Of a DNA stretch of 64,000 bases, positions 7,909 to 15,376 are shown piece by piece. Origin of the DNA: Geodermatophilus nigrescens. GTDB lineage: Bacteria > Actinomycetota > Actinomycetes > Mycobacteriales > Geodermatophilaceae. The stretch lies in NCBI RefSeq assembly GCF_900129495.1, contig NZ_FQVX01000003.1:186001-250000 (forward strand), written 5' to 3'. Position 1 is the first letter of the stretch. Every line of letters begins with the position of its first letter. Under the pieces are notes generated by a model that was given only the letters and a program-made list of their open reading frames with translations, was not told the DNA's origin and did no database searches. The translations under genes were made by a program, and so were the position numbers.

Positions 7909-8547
7909 GTGGCAGCTCCGCAGCGCCCGGTCCGCGTCTTCCTCGTCGACGACCACGAGGTGGTCCGCCGTGGCGTGGCGGAGGTCCTCGAGGACGACCC
8001 GGGGCTGGTGGTCGTCGGCGAGGCCGGCACCGTGGCGGAGGCCCTGGCGCGCGGCCCCGCCGTGCGGCCCGACGTCGCGGTCGTCGACATGCGGCTGCCC
8101 GACGGCGACGGCGCCGAGGTCGTGCGGGGCCTGCGGGACCGGCTGCCCGCCTGCCGGTTCCTGGTGCTGTCGAGCTTCGCCGAGGACGAGGCGGTGGCCG
8201 CCGCCCTCGCCGCCGGGGCCGCCGGCTACCTGGTCAAGCAGGTGCGCGGCGCGGACCTGGTCTCGGCGGTGCGCACCGTGGCGGCCGGCGGGACGCTCGC
8301 CGGCACCGGGCAGCCGCAGCGGGCGGGGACGGACCGCCGCCTGGCCGGGCTGACGGAGCAGGAGCGCACGGTGCTCGCGCTCATCGGGGAGGGGCTGACG
8401 AACCGGCAGATCGGCGCCCGGATGGGGCTGGCCGAGAAGACGGTGAAGAACTACACGAGCCACCTGCTGGCCAAGCTCGGCCTCGAGCGGCGCACCCAGG
8501 CGGCCATCCTCGCCACCGAGCTGCGCGGACCCCGTCCCGGCCGCTGA
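7909..8547 (+). CDS. NarL/DosR-like response regulator
   Basis: A 212-residue two-component response regulator. The receiver domain (residues 7-120) has [13 protein letters not shown], the phosphorylation Asp in [13 protein letters not shown] and the Lys in GYLVKQ. The C-terminal LuxR helix-turn-helix reads [52 protein letters not shown], the DosR/DevR form. The start is placed at GTG 7909 because GGAGGGAGG lies eight bases upstream and a TACCCT -10-like hexamer at 7868-7873 would put the transcript start after the earlier in-frame GTG at 7876. The cognate kinase is the convergent gene whose stop is 12 bases away. Confidence 0.9.
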   Translation: MAAPQRPVRVFLVDDHEVVRRGVAEVLEDDPGLVVVGEAGTVAEALARGPAVRPDVAVVDMRLPDGDGAEVVRGLRDRLPACRFLVLSSFAEDEAVAAALAAGAAGYLVKQVRGADLVSAVRTVAAGGTLAGTGQPQRAGTDRRLAGLTEQERTVLALIGEGLTNRQIGARMGLAEKTVKNYTSHLLAKLGLERRTQAAILATELRGPRPGR

Positions 8548-8559
8548 CCGCCCGTGCCC

Positions 8560-10269
8560 TCACGCGGGGCGCGGCACCGTCCAGGTCACCTCGGTCCCGC
8601 CGGGTGCGCTGCGCACCGCCAGCCGCCCGCCGCGCCGCTGCGCACGGTCGGTGAGGTTGTCCAGGCCGCTGCGCAGGGGCACCGCGGGCAGGCCGCGGCC
8701 GTCGTCGGCCACCACGACCGTGACGTCGGCCCCGCCGGGCGGCCCGGCGTCCACCCTGACCGTGAGTCGCGAGGCCCGGGCGTGCCGGACGGCGTTGGTC
8801 ACCAGCTCGCGGACCACCGCCAGCAGGTCGTGGGCCAGCGCGCCGGTCAGGCCGTCGACGTCGCCGGTCACGTCCACGCGGCAGTCCAGGCCGCTGTTCT
8901 CGGTGACCCGGGTGACGACGTCGGTCAGCCGGAGACCGAGGTGGTCGGGGGCGTCGGCGGGGTCGTGCAGCTCGAAGATGGCCGAGCGGATCTGCGTGAT
9001 CGTCTCGTCGAGCTCGTCGACGCTGCGCTCGACGCGGCGGGCCGCGTAGGGGTCGGCCTCCTCCAGCGAGCGGGCGATCCGGTCCAGCGACAGCGCGGTG
9101 GCGTAGATGCGCTGGACGACGTGGTCGTGCAGGTCGCGGGCGATGCGGTCGCGGTCGGCCTGGACCTGCAGCTCGCGCTCGCGGCGCTGGCTGCGGGCGA
9201 GTTCGAGGGCGACCGTCACCTGGGTCGCGAAGGAGGTCAGGGCGTCGAGCACGTCGGCGCCGAAGGGCTCGCGGTCCTCGCCCCGCACGCACACCAGCGT
9301 CCCCAGCGACCGGCCGAGCGGGACGACCACGCCCGAGCGCGCGCCGCGGGTCAGCTCGACGGCGACCTCCGCGTGCCGCCCCCGCACCGGGTCGGCGCTC
9401 ATGTCCTCGACCAGTTCGCCGACGCCGCTGCGGTGCACCCGCCCGACGTGGGTGTCCTCGAGCGGGACCCGGACGCCCTCCAGCTCGCCGGCGTACACGC
9501 CGGCGGAGGCGAGGATGGTGAGCGCGTCGGGGTCGCCCTCGCGCGCGACGAGCAGGGACGCGCCGTCGGCGCCGGTGAGCGCGACCACCTGCTGCACGAT
9601 CGACTCGAGGGCCGCGACCGGCTCCGCGCCCGACAGCAGCGCGGTCGAGACCTCGACGGCCGCCTGCGTCCAGACCCGGCGCTGCTCGGCGGCCTCCGCC
9701 AGCCGCGCGTTGCCGATCGCGAGGCCCGCGGCCGCGGCTAGCGCCTGCACCGCCTCCTCGTCGGCCGCGGTGAACTCGCCGCCGTCGCGCTTCTCGGTGA
9801 GGTAGAGGTGGCCGAACACCTGCTCGCGCACGCACACCGGGACGCCCAGGAACGACGCCATCGGCGGGTGGCCGGGCGGGAAGCCGACCGAGGCGGGGTG
9901 CGCGCCCAGGTCGGCGAGCCGCAGCGGCTCCGGGCGCTCGACCAGCAGGCCGAGGATCCCCGCGCCGGCCGGGGGACGGCCGATGCCGGCCCGGACGGTG
10001 TCGTCCATGCCGACGATGACGAAGCGGTCCAGCTCGCGGCCGTCGGCGGTCAGCACGCCCATCGCGCCGTACGTGGCGTCGGCGTGGGCCACCGCCGCCT
10101 CCACGATCTCGCGGAGGGTGGCCTCCAGGTGCTCGCCGGCCGCGGCGGCGCGCACGCCGGCGGTGAGGCCGGGCTCGGGGCCCGCGGCGGTGCGGTCCGG
10201 TCGGTCCCCGGGGGGAGGCGGGGGCACGGCCCGTCCCGAGGAGGACGCAGGGGGAGTCGTCGGGGTCAC
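8560..10269 (-). CDS. DosS/DevS-like GAF-domain sensor histidine kinase
   Basis: A 569-residue cytoplasmic sensor kinase. It has a Pro-rich start, two GAF domains (about residues 45-195 and 205-365), a HisKA_3 dimerisation and phosphoacceptor region RDRIARDLHDHVVQRIYATAL, and an HATPase with VRELVTNAVRHARAS and VADDGRGLP. GAF-A contains VGFPPGHPPMASFLGVPVCV, which parallels the haem-binding region of mycobacterial DosS/DosT, so redox or gas sensing by haem is plausible but not shown. The GTG start overlaps the stop of the USP-like gene (GTGA), so they are co-translated. Partner: the DosR-like regulator facing it. Confidence 0.88.
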   Translation of the reverse strand: MTPTTPPASSSGRAVPPPPPGDRPDRTAAGPEPGLTAGVRAAAAGEHLEATLREIVEAAVAHADATYGAMGVLTADGRELDRFVIVGMDDTVRAGIGRPPAGAGILGLLVERPEPLRLADLGAHPASVGFPPGHPPMASFLGVPVCVREQVFGHLYLTEKRDGGEFTAADEEAVQALAAAAGLAIGNARLAEAAEQRRVWTQAAVEVSTALLSGAEPVAALESIVQQVVALTGADGASLLVAREGDPDALTILASAGVYAGELEGVRVPLEDTHVGRVHRSGVGELVEDMSADPVRGRHAEVAVELTRGARSGVVVPLGRSLGTLVCVRGEDREPFGADVLDALTSFATQVTVALELARSQRRERELQVQADRDRIARDLHDHVVQRIYATALSLDRIARSLEEADPYAARRVERSVDELDETITQIRSAIFELHDPADAPDHLGLRLTDVVTRVTENSGLDCRVDVTGDVDGLTGALAHDLLAVVRELVTNAVRHARASRLTVRVDAGPPGGADVTVVVADDGRGLPAVPLRSGLDNLTDRAQRRGGRLAVRSAPGGTEVTWTVPRPA

Positions 10270-10685
10270 GCGCCGGAGCCCGGGCGCCGGCCGGGGAAGC
10301 GCGGCGCGACCGGGCGCAGCAGGGCGCGGCCGGTGCCGTTCACGAGGACGAGGTCGCCGCCGCGTCCGGCGGTGCCCAGCGCGTCGAGCAGTGCCCGCTC
10401 GGCGACGACGGTGCGCACCCGGCCGGCGACGCCGGTCTCGGCGACGGCGCGCACCACCGCGGCGTCGGCCCGCGCCAGGGCGGCGGCGCGGCCGGCCTCC
10501 CCGGGGGCGTCGACGGCGGCGACCGCGAGCACGGTGCCCTCCCGGCGGGCGGCCTCGCGCAGCGCCCAGTTCAGCGCGCGGTCGGCGGCGGCGGTGCCGT
10601 CGACGTCGACCAGGAACGACGGGACGGGCCGGCGGGACGGCAGGGGCAGCAGCCGGATCGGCTCGAGGTGCGGATCGGCGGCCAT
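10266..10685 (-). CDS. Universal stress protein-like, reduced
   Basis: A 139-residue protein with the beginning of a USP domain (FLVDVDGTAAADRALNWALREAARREGTVLAVAAVD) and the matching central part, but the usual ATP-binding G-2x-G-9x-GS/T loop is reduced to LVLVNGTGRALL. It is therefore a divergent USP that may not bind ATP. In mycobacteria USPs belong to the DosR regulon, and here the gene is fused in operon order to a DosS-like kinase, its stop overlapping the kinase GTG. The role is inferred from context. Confidence 0.65.
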   Translation of the reverse strand: MAADPHLEPIRLLPLPSRRPVPSFLVDVDGTAAADRALNWALREAARREGTVLAVAAVDAPGEAGRAAALARADAAVVRAVAETGVAGRVRTVVAERALLDALGTAGRGGDLVLVNGTGRALLRPVAPRFPGRRPGSGA

Positions 10686-10695
10686 GACCGGATCC

Positions 10696-11556
10696 TCACC
10701 CGCGTCCGTCCCGCCGGACAGGGACCAAGGGCCCGGTATCCGGAACCGGACCGCCCGTTCGGGTCCCGGTCACCACGGTCGTCCCGTCCTCCTCGGGCGG
10801 CCAGGTGACGGGCCGCAGTCCCGCCCGGGTCAGGACGGCGGCCAGGACGGGCGCCTGCTCCTCGCCCACCTCGGCGAGCAGCACCCCGCCCGGCGCCAGC
10901 CAGCCCGGCGCGCCCGCGGCGATGCGCCGGTGCACGTCGAGGCCGTCGTCGCCGCCGTCGAGCGCGCCGGCCGGCTCGTGCAGCCGCGCCTCGGGCGGCA
11001 GGAGGGCGAGCGCGCCGGTGGGCACGTAGGGCGCGTTGGCGACCAGGACGTCGACCCGCCCGCGCAGCCGGCCGGGCAGCGCGGCGTAGAGGTCGCCGCC
11101 GTGCACGGTCCCGCCGACGGGGTCGAGGTTGCGCCGCGCCCAGGGCAGGGCCGCCGGGTCGACGTCGGTCGCGTGCAGCTCACCGAGCTCGACGGCCTCG
11201 GCCAGCGCCCGGCCGACGGCGCCGCAGCCGCAGCACAGGTCGACGGCGACCGGCGGCCGGCCGGTCCGCGCCCGGGCGGCGCGGGCCGCACCGGCGGCCC
11301 GGGCGACGAGGGCCGCGGTGCGCTGCCGCGGTACGAACACCCCCGCGCCGACGGCGATCCGCAGGCCGCAGAACTCGACCGCGCCCAGCAGGTGCTCCAG
11401 CGGCTCCCCGGCTGCCCGGCGGGCGGCCAGCGCCTCCAGCTCGCCGGGCGTCGCCGCGGCCTCGGCGAGCAGGCGGGCCTCGTCCTCGGCGAAGACGCAG
11501 CCGGCCGCGCGCAGCCGGGCGACGAGGGCCGCGGTGCCGGCGGGGGAGAGGTGCAC
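10696..11556 (-). CDS. HemK/PrmC-like putative N5-glutamine methyltransferase
   Basis: A 286-residue methyltransferase of the PrmC/HemK type (putative protein-(glutamine-N5) methyltransferase, unknown substrate). The N-terminal helical domain is followed by GVFVPRQRTAALV (a PrmC hallmark), motif I VAVDLCCGCGAVGRAL and ATDVDPAALPWARRNL. The catalytic NPPY motif is changed to NAPY in VLVANAPYVPTGALALLP, as in a known actinobacterial subgroup. The start is placed at GTG 11556 (VHLSPAGTAALV) because codons further upstream give only Arg/Pro-rich nonsense. A second, canonical PrmC is expected elsewhere in the genome. Confidence 0.82.
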   Translation of the reverse strand: MHLSPAGTAALVARLRAAGCVFAEDEARLLAEAAATPGELEALAARRAAGEPLEHLLGAVEFCGLRIAVGAGVFVPRQRTAALVARAAGAARAARARTGRPPVAVDLCCGCGAVGRALAEAVELGELHATDVDPAALPWARRNLDPVGGTVHGGDLYAALPGRLRGRVDVLVANAPYVPTGALALLPPEARLHEPAGALDGGDDGLDVHRRIAAGAPGWLAPGGVLLAEVGEEQAPVLAAVLTRAGLRPVTWPPEEDGTTVVTGTRTGGPVPDTGPLVPVRRDGRG

Positions 11557-11603
11557 GGGGCCAGGCTGCCAGGGCGGCGGGCCGGGACGCCCCGTGCGCC
11601 GGG

Positions 11604-12158
11604 TCAGGTCGCCGCGAGGAGGCGGCGCAGCGGCGGCGGGAGGGCGCCGGGGTCCAGGTGCTCCACGAGGGCCCGCGCGTAGCGGGCCTTGCGCCCGCTG
11701 GTGGTGCCGAGCCACCGGCGCAGCTGGGCCTCCGGGGCACGGCCGCGCTGCGCCGGCTGGTTGCGGAAGGTCTCCAGCGCGCGGGCCTCCCGCTGGGCGG
11801 TCACCACCGCCTCGACGCCGGCCACCCCCAGCGCGCGGACCAGCTCCTCCTCCAGGTCGGCCACGCAGGCGAAGAACCCCCGCGCCGCCAGGTCGCCGGC
11901 GTCGGCGGCACCCAGCGCCCGCCGGAAGAACGCCTCCTCGCCGACGTCGTAGAGGCCGCGCAGGCGGTCGCCGAGACCGGCGGCGGTCAGCTCCGCCACC
12001 TGCCGGGCCACGCCCCCGGCGCCGCCCAGCGCGACGACCCGGACGCCCTCGGCGGCGAGGTCCCGCCCCAGGGCGCGGGCGGCGGCGAGCACGGCCTCCC
12101 GGTCGCTCGCGCCCTCGACCAGCACCACCGCCCGGGGGAGGGGATCGGGCGCGGTCAC
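11604..12158 (-). CDS. TOPRIM-domain protein (OLD-nuclease-like C-terminal domain)
   Basis: A 184-residue protein that starts like a TOPRIM domain: AVVLVEGASDREAVLAAARALGRDLAAEGVRVVALGGAGGVARQV, with the conserved Glu in VEG and later acidic residues (LYDVGEE, CVADLEEELVRALG). Such stand-alone TOPRIM proteins resemble the C-terminal half of OLD-family nucleases but lack the ABC ATPase. The C-terminal part (TFRNQPAQRGRAPEAQLRRWLGTTSGRKARYARALVEHL) matches the RG-x-K-x-x-YA pattern of the group. The function is unknown. Start is GTG at 12158; frames further upstream are low-complexity. Confidence 0.75.
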   Translation of the reverse strand: MTAPDPLPRAVVLVEGASDREAVLAAARALGRDLAAEGVRVVALGGAGGVARQVAELTAAGLGDRLRGLYDVGEEAFFRRALGAADAGDLAARGFFACVADLEEELVRALGVAGVEAVVTAQREARALETFRNQPAQRGRAPEAQLRRWLGTTSGRKARYARALVEHLDPGALPPPLRRLLAAT

Positions 12159-12270
12159 CCGCGGGACTGTCCCAGACGGCGCGCCGGGCGCCCAGGACGT
12201 CGAGACCGGCCGGATGGCGTCATCCCCGGGACGGAGCGGCCGACGGGGTCGCGAGGGACAGGAGGACCCC

Positions 12271-12444
12271 GTGGCGCTCACGCGGATGGACGACGTGCTC
12301 GTCGTCGTCGAGGACCTGGACGCGGTCATCGCGTTCCTCGTCGAGTTCGGCGCGGAGTGCGAGGACCTCCACCGGCTGTGCCACGTCCGCGACCCGGAGG
12401 GGATCGTCGTCGGACTGGCGGAGGAGCTCCGCCAGGGGAGCTGA
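12271..12444 (+). pseudogene. VOC/glyoxalase gene with a large in-frame internal deletion
   Basis: A 57-codon frame with a good site (GGACAGGAGG, then GTG). The first 24 residues (VALTRMDDVLVVVEDLDAVIAFLVEFG) are the first beta-strand and helix of a vicinal-oxygen-chelate protein, and the last 20 (HRLCHVRDPEGIVVGLAEELRQ) are its normal C-terminal strand and helix. The middle 70-80 residues, including metal ligands, are missing without a frame break. It cannot form the active site and is best read as a decayed gene, unless the mini-protein has been retained for another use. Confidence 0.75.
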
Positions 12445-12524
12445 CCAGAGGGCGGGGGCTCGCCGATGACGCCGGCGGCCTCGTCCAGGCGGTCGGACCC
12501 CGAGCGATCTGTGCGCCAGGTCGC

Positions 12525-12576
12525 AACTACACCAAGTCGATGGGAATTGACGGGATTGGCGCCCGCGTCCTAGATT
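12525..12576 (+). promoter_or_regulatory. Promoter and conserved upstream element of sulfur operon 1
   Basis: A -35 TTGACG (12547-12552) and a -10 TAGATT (12571-12576) are 18 bases apart. The 28 bases 12525-12552 ending in the -35 match 22980-23007 at 22 positions, including ten consecutive bases AACTACACCA and the CGAT core. The shared part upstream of -35 is probably a regulator site common to both sulfur operons. No regulator gene is apparent nearby. Confidence 0.7.
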
Positions 12577-12580
12577 GCTG

Positions 12581-12695
12581 CCAGGTCCTGAGCGTCAGCG
12601 TCAAGCCCCGGCTCGCTGACCGGCAACCCTCCACTGGGACGGGGTGCCCCGGGTGACGACCTGGCGGACGCGCACCGCGCGTCCGCAAGCCCAGC
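12581..12695 (+). promoter_or_regulatory. SAM-IV riboswitch, operon 1
   Basis: The sequence follows the SAM-IV consensus as I know it: outer helix AGGTC/GACCT (12583-12587 with 12658-12662), the GCGTCAGCG and CAAGCCCCGGCT segments, ACCGGCAACCCTCC, GGGGTGCCCCGGGTGA, then a 9-bp hairpin GCGGACGCG/CGCGTCCGC and the GTCCGCAAGC segment that forms the pseudoknot part. It starts a few bases after the predicted transcription start and precedes a leader peptide and an organosulfur operon. High SAM is expected to lower expression. Confidence 0.92.
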
Positions 12696-12728
12696 CGCCC
12701 CGCAGGGGCCAGACAGAGGAGCTCAGCC

Positions 12729-12830
12729 GTGGCACACGGGAGCACCGGCGACGTGCGGATCTGCTCGCTCCACCTGGTCGGCCGACCGACCGTCGACCTG
12801 CACCGCACCGACAGCGCGCTCTGTCGCTGA
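12729..12830 (+). CDS. Cysteine-ending leader peptide, operon 1
   Basis: A 33-codon upstream frame starting at GTG with AGAGGAG nine bases before it. The C-terminus RPTVDLHRTDSALCR is the family signature of small actinobacterial leader peptides found ahead of sulfur-metabolism genes (R-x-x-x-DL-x-R-x-x-SALCR). A further Cys occurs at residue 12. Ribosome stalling at the terminal cysteine codon when cysteine is short is the model shown in mycobacteria for similar peptides. The frame contains the palindrome GGTCGGCCGACC and is followed by a CTGCCG/CGGCAG hairpin (12876-12890) before the GNAT gene, possible attenuator parts. Confidence 0.85.
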   Translation: MAHGSTGDVRICSLHLVGRPTVDLHRTDSALCR

Positions 12831-12945
12831 CCTCGTGACCGGCTGACCGCCGGAGATCCCCGCGCGTCCTCCCGCCTGCCGGCCCGGCAGCCGGGCGATG
12901 CCGCGCGCCCTGCCCTTCCCACGAAGGTCCGCGAGGAGCCCCGCC

Positions 12946-13476
12946 ATGTCCGCACCACCGCTCGAGGTCGTCTCCGTCCATCCCGGGGATCCGCTGGCCG
13001 CACCCCTGTTCGCCGAGCTCGCCGTCGAGTACGACCGCCGCTACGGCGACCTCTTCGGCGGCGCCGCCGAGGAGCTCACCCGCTATCCCGACGCGGAGTT
13101 CCTGCCGCCCGACGGCGACCTGGTCCTGCTCGTCGCCGACGGCGTCCCGGTGGCCGGCGGCGCGATCCGCCGGCACGGCGATCCCGCCACCGCCGAGGTC
13201 AAGCGGATGTGGACCTCCTCGGCGCACCGCCGGCAGGGCCTGGCCCGCCGGGTGCTCGCCGAGCTCGAGGCCCGCGCGACCGCCGCCGGCTACCGCCGGA
13301 TGTACCTGACCACCGGCCCGCGGCAGCCCGAGGCACGCGACCTGTACCTCTCCGCCGGATGGACGCCGCTGTTCGACCCGGCCGTCCCCCGCCCGACCGA
13401 CACCGAGACCCTGCGCCGCCTGCCGGTGGCCGAGCGCCTGTACGCCTTCGAGAGGTCCCTGGGAGGACCCGCATGA
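12946..13476 (+). CDS. GNAT family N-acetyltransferase
   Basis: A 176-residue acetyl-CoA-dependent acetyltransferase. Motif A is readable as VKRMWTSSAHRRQGLARRVLAELEARATAAGYRRM (about residues 85-120), with the R-x-x-G-x-A pyrophosphate loop, followed by LTTGPRQPEARDLYLSAGW. As first gene of an operon with a polar amino-acid transporter and LLM monooxygenases, it matches the position of SnaA/YtmI in Bacillus, which N-acetylates S-alkylcysteines before oxidation. That substrate is inference. The ATG has a GCGAGGAG site; the stop overlaps the permease start (ATGA). Confidence 0.85.
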   Translation: MSAPPLEVVSVHPGDPLAAPLFAELAVEYDRRYGDLFGGAAEELTRYPDAEFLPPDGDLVLLVADGVPVAGGAIRRHGDPATAEVKRMWTSSAHRRQGLARRVLAELEARATAAGYRRMYLTTGPRQPEARDLYLSAGWTPLFDPAVPRPTDTETLRRLPVAERLYAFERSLGGPA

Positions 13477-14441
13477 CCTCGCTCGCCTCCCGTCCCGAGA
13501 CCGCGGCTCCGCCGGCCGGGACGCCCTACGACCGGCTGAGGGTGGTGCCCGCACGGCACCCCGGCCGCTGGGTGGCCACCGCCGTCGTCGCGGTCCTGCT
13601 GGCCATGGCCGTCAACTCACTGGTCACCAACCCGCGGTGGGAGTGGGACGTCGTCGCGGCCTACCTCACCGAGGAGTCGATCGTCCGCGGCGTGTGGACG
13701 ACGGTGCAGCTCACGCTGATCACCGCCGTCCTCGGCTTCGCGCTCGGCACGGTGCTCGCGCTCATGCGGCTGTCGCGCTCGCCGTTGCTGCAGGCGGTGA
13801 GCTGGGGCTACACTTGGGTGTTCCGCTCCGTGCCGCTGATCCTGCAGCTGCTGCTCTGGTACAACCTCGCCTACCTGTACCAGTCGCTGGACTTCGGCAT
13901 CCCGTTCGGTCCGTCGTTCGCCAGCGTCGAGACGCTGTCGCTGATCGACAAGTTCGGCGCCGCCATCCTGGGCCTCGGCCTGCACCAGGCCGCCTACTCG
14001 GCCGAGATCGTCCGGGCCGGCATCCTCTCGGTCGACCAGGGACAGCTCGAGGCAGCGGCGTCGCTGGGCATCCCGCGCCGCCGGCAGACCACCCGCATCG
14101 TGCTGCCGCAGGCGATGCGCTCCATCGTGCCGACGGCGGTCAACGAGGTGATCGGCCTGTTCAAGGGCACCTCGATCGTCTACGTGCTGGCGCTGGGCGA
14201 GCTGTTCTACACGGTGAGCGTCATCTACGGCCGCACGCAGCGGGTGCTGCCGATGCTCGTCGTCGCGGCGGTCTGGTACGTCGTCCTCACCACCGTGGTG
14301 ACGGTCATCCAGTACTACGTCGAGCGGCACTACGCCCGCGGCGCGGTTCGCACGCTGCCCCCGACGCCGCTGCAGCGGTTGCGGGGCAACCTCACCGCCG
14401 GTCTGGCCCGCGTCCGCACCGCCCGCGAGGTGGCCCGGTGA
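13473..14441 (+). CDS. Polar amino-acid ABC transporter permease
   Basis: A 322-residue HisM/TcyB-type inner membrane permease. About five or six hydrophobic segments are visible, beginning at residue 33, with the SIVRGVWTTVQLTLITAVLGFALGTVLALMRLSR entry typical of the His/Glu/Gln/Arg/opine family and the EAA-loop QLEAAASLGIPRRRQTTRIVLPQAMRSIVPTAVNE for contact with the ATPase. Only one permease gene is present, so it should act as a homodimer. The start overlaps the GNAT stop and the stop overlaps the ATPase start, indicating tight translational coupling. A cystine or S-substituted cysteine substrate is inferred from the sulfur-specific control. Confidence 0.9.
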   Translation: MTSLASRPETAAPPAGTPYDRLRVVPARHPGRWVATAVVAVLLAMAVNSLVTNPRWEWDVVAAYLTEESIVRGVWTTVQLTLITAVLGFALGTVLALMRLSRSPLLQAVSWGYTWVFRSVPLILQLLLWYNLAYLYQSLDFGIPFGPSFASVETLSLIDKFGAAILGLGLHQAAYSAEIVRAGILSVDQGQLEAAASLGIPRRRQTTRIVLPQAMRSIVPTAVNEVIGLFKGTSIVYVLALGELFYTVSVIYGRTQRVLPMLVVAAVWYVVLTTVVTVIQYYVERHYARGAVRTLPPTPLQRLRGNLTAGLARVRTAREVAR

Positions 14442-15217
14442 CCACCGTGGCCGTCCGCCCGGGGCGGGTCGAGGTGCACGGGGTGAGCAAGTCCTACGGC
14501 GGCGTCGAGGTGCTGCACGACGTCGACCTGGTGGTGGAGCCCGGGACGGTCACCGTCGTCCTGGGGCCCTCGGGATCGGGCAAGTCGACGCTGCTGCGCT
14601 GCCTCAACCACCTGGAGAAGGTCGACCGCGGGTTCGTCGCCCTCGACGGCGAGCTGGTCGGCTACCGGCGGCGCGGGGACACCCTGCACGAGCTCAAGGA
14701 GAAGGAGCTCCTGCGCCAGCGCACCCGCTTCGGGTTCGTCTTCCAGTCGTTCAACCTCTTCCCCCACCTGACGGCGCTGGAGAACGTCGTCGAGGCGCCC
14801 GTGTCGGCCCAGGGCCGGCCGCGCGCCCAGGTGGAGGCCGAGGCGCGGGTGCTGCTGGACCGGGTCGGCCTGGCCGACCGCGCCGGCGCCTACCCGCGGC
14901 AGCTGTCCGGCGGCCAGCAGCAGCGTGTCGCCATCGCCCGGGCCCTCGCCATGCGCCCGGCGGTGCTGCTGTTCGACGAGCCGACGTCGGCGCTGGACCC
15001 GGAGCTCGTCGGCGAGGTGCTCGGCGTCATCGAGGACCTCGCCCGCGACGGCACCACGATGGTCGTCGTCACCCACGAGATCGGCTTCGCGCGCAAGGCC
15101 GCCGACCAGGTGGTGTTCATGGACGCCGGCCGGGTCGTCGAGTCCGGGCCGCCGGACCAGGTCCTCGACGCGCCCCGGCACGACCGGACCCGCGCCTTCC
15201 TCGCCCGCGTCCTCTGA
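14438..15217 (+). CDS. Polar amino-acid ABC transporter ATP-binding protein
   Basis: A 259-residue ABC ATPase of the polar amino-acid class (GlnQ/TcyC type). Walker A is GPSGSGKST, the Q-loop is in FGFVFQSFNLFPHLTALENV, the signature is LSGGQQQRVAIARALAM, Walker B is VLLFDEPTSALDPE and the switch His is in VVVTHEIGFA. An insertion YRRRGDTLHELKEKELLRQRT between Walker A and the Q-loop is typical of this class. The GTG start overlaps the permease stop. It energises uptake with the permease and the two binding proteins downstream. Confidence 0.93.
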   Translation: MTTVAVRPGRVEVHGVSKSYGGVEVLHDVDLVVEPGTVTVVLGPSGSGKSTLLRCLNHLEKVDRGFVALDGELVGYRRRGDTLHELKEKELLRQRTRFGFVFQSFNLFPHLTALENVVEAPVSAQGRPRAQVEAEARVLLDRVGLADRAGAYPRQLSGGQQQRVAIARALAMRPAVLLFDEPTSALDPELVGEVLGVIEDLARDGTTMVVVTHEIGFARKAADQVVFMDAGRVVESGPPDQVLDAPRHDRTRAFLARVL

Positions 15218-15235
15218 CGAAGGACCCTGCTGCCC

Positions 15236-15261
15236 CCCACGCCTCGCAGGCTCGGCGTGGG
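15236..15261 (+). terminator. Intercistronic hairpin between transporter core and binding proteins
   Basis: A perfect 8-bp stem CCCACGCC/GGCGTGGG with a ten-base loop lies in the 159-base gap between the ATPase and the first binding-protein gene. The nearby GGACCC (15222-15227) and GGGTCC (15259-15264) could form a competing helix. It may stabilise or separate the downstream message, so that binding proteins are made in excess, or it may be a partial terminator. Confidence 0.4.
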
Positions 15262-15376
15262 TCCCTGCACCAGGGCCGTTCCATCCCGTCACCACCCGGA
15301 CGGCGCCCGTGCGCGCCGCCCGCCGGTGGCGCGCGCCCGCGTGCCGCCGTCCCCCCACCAGAAGGAGACCCCTCCC

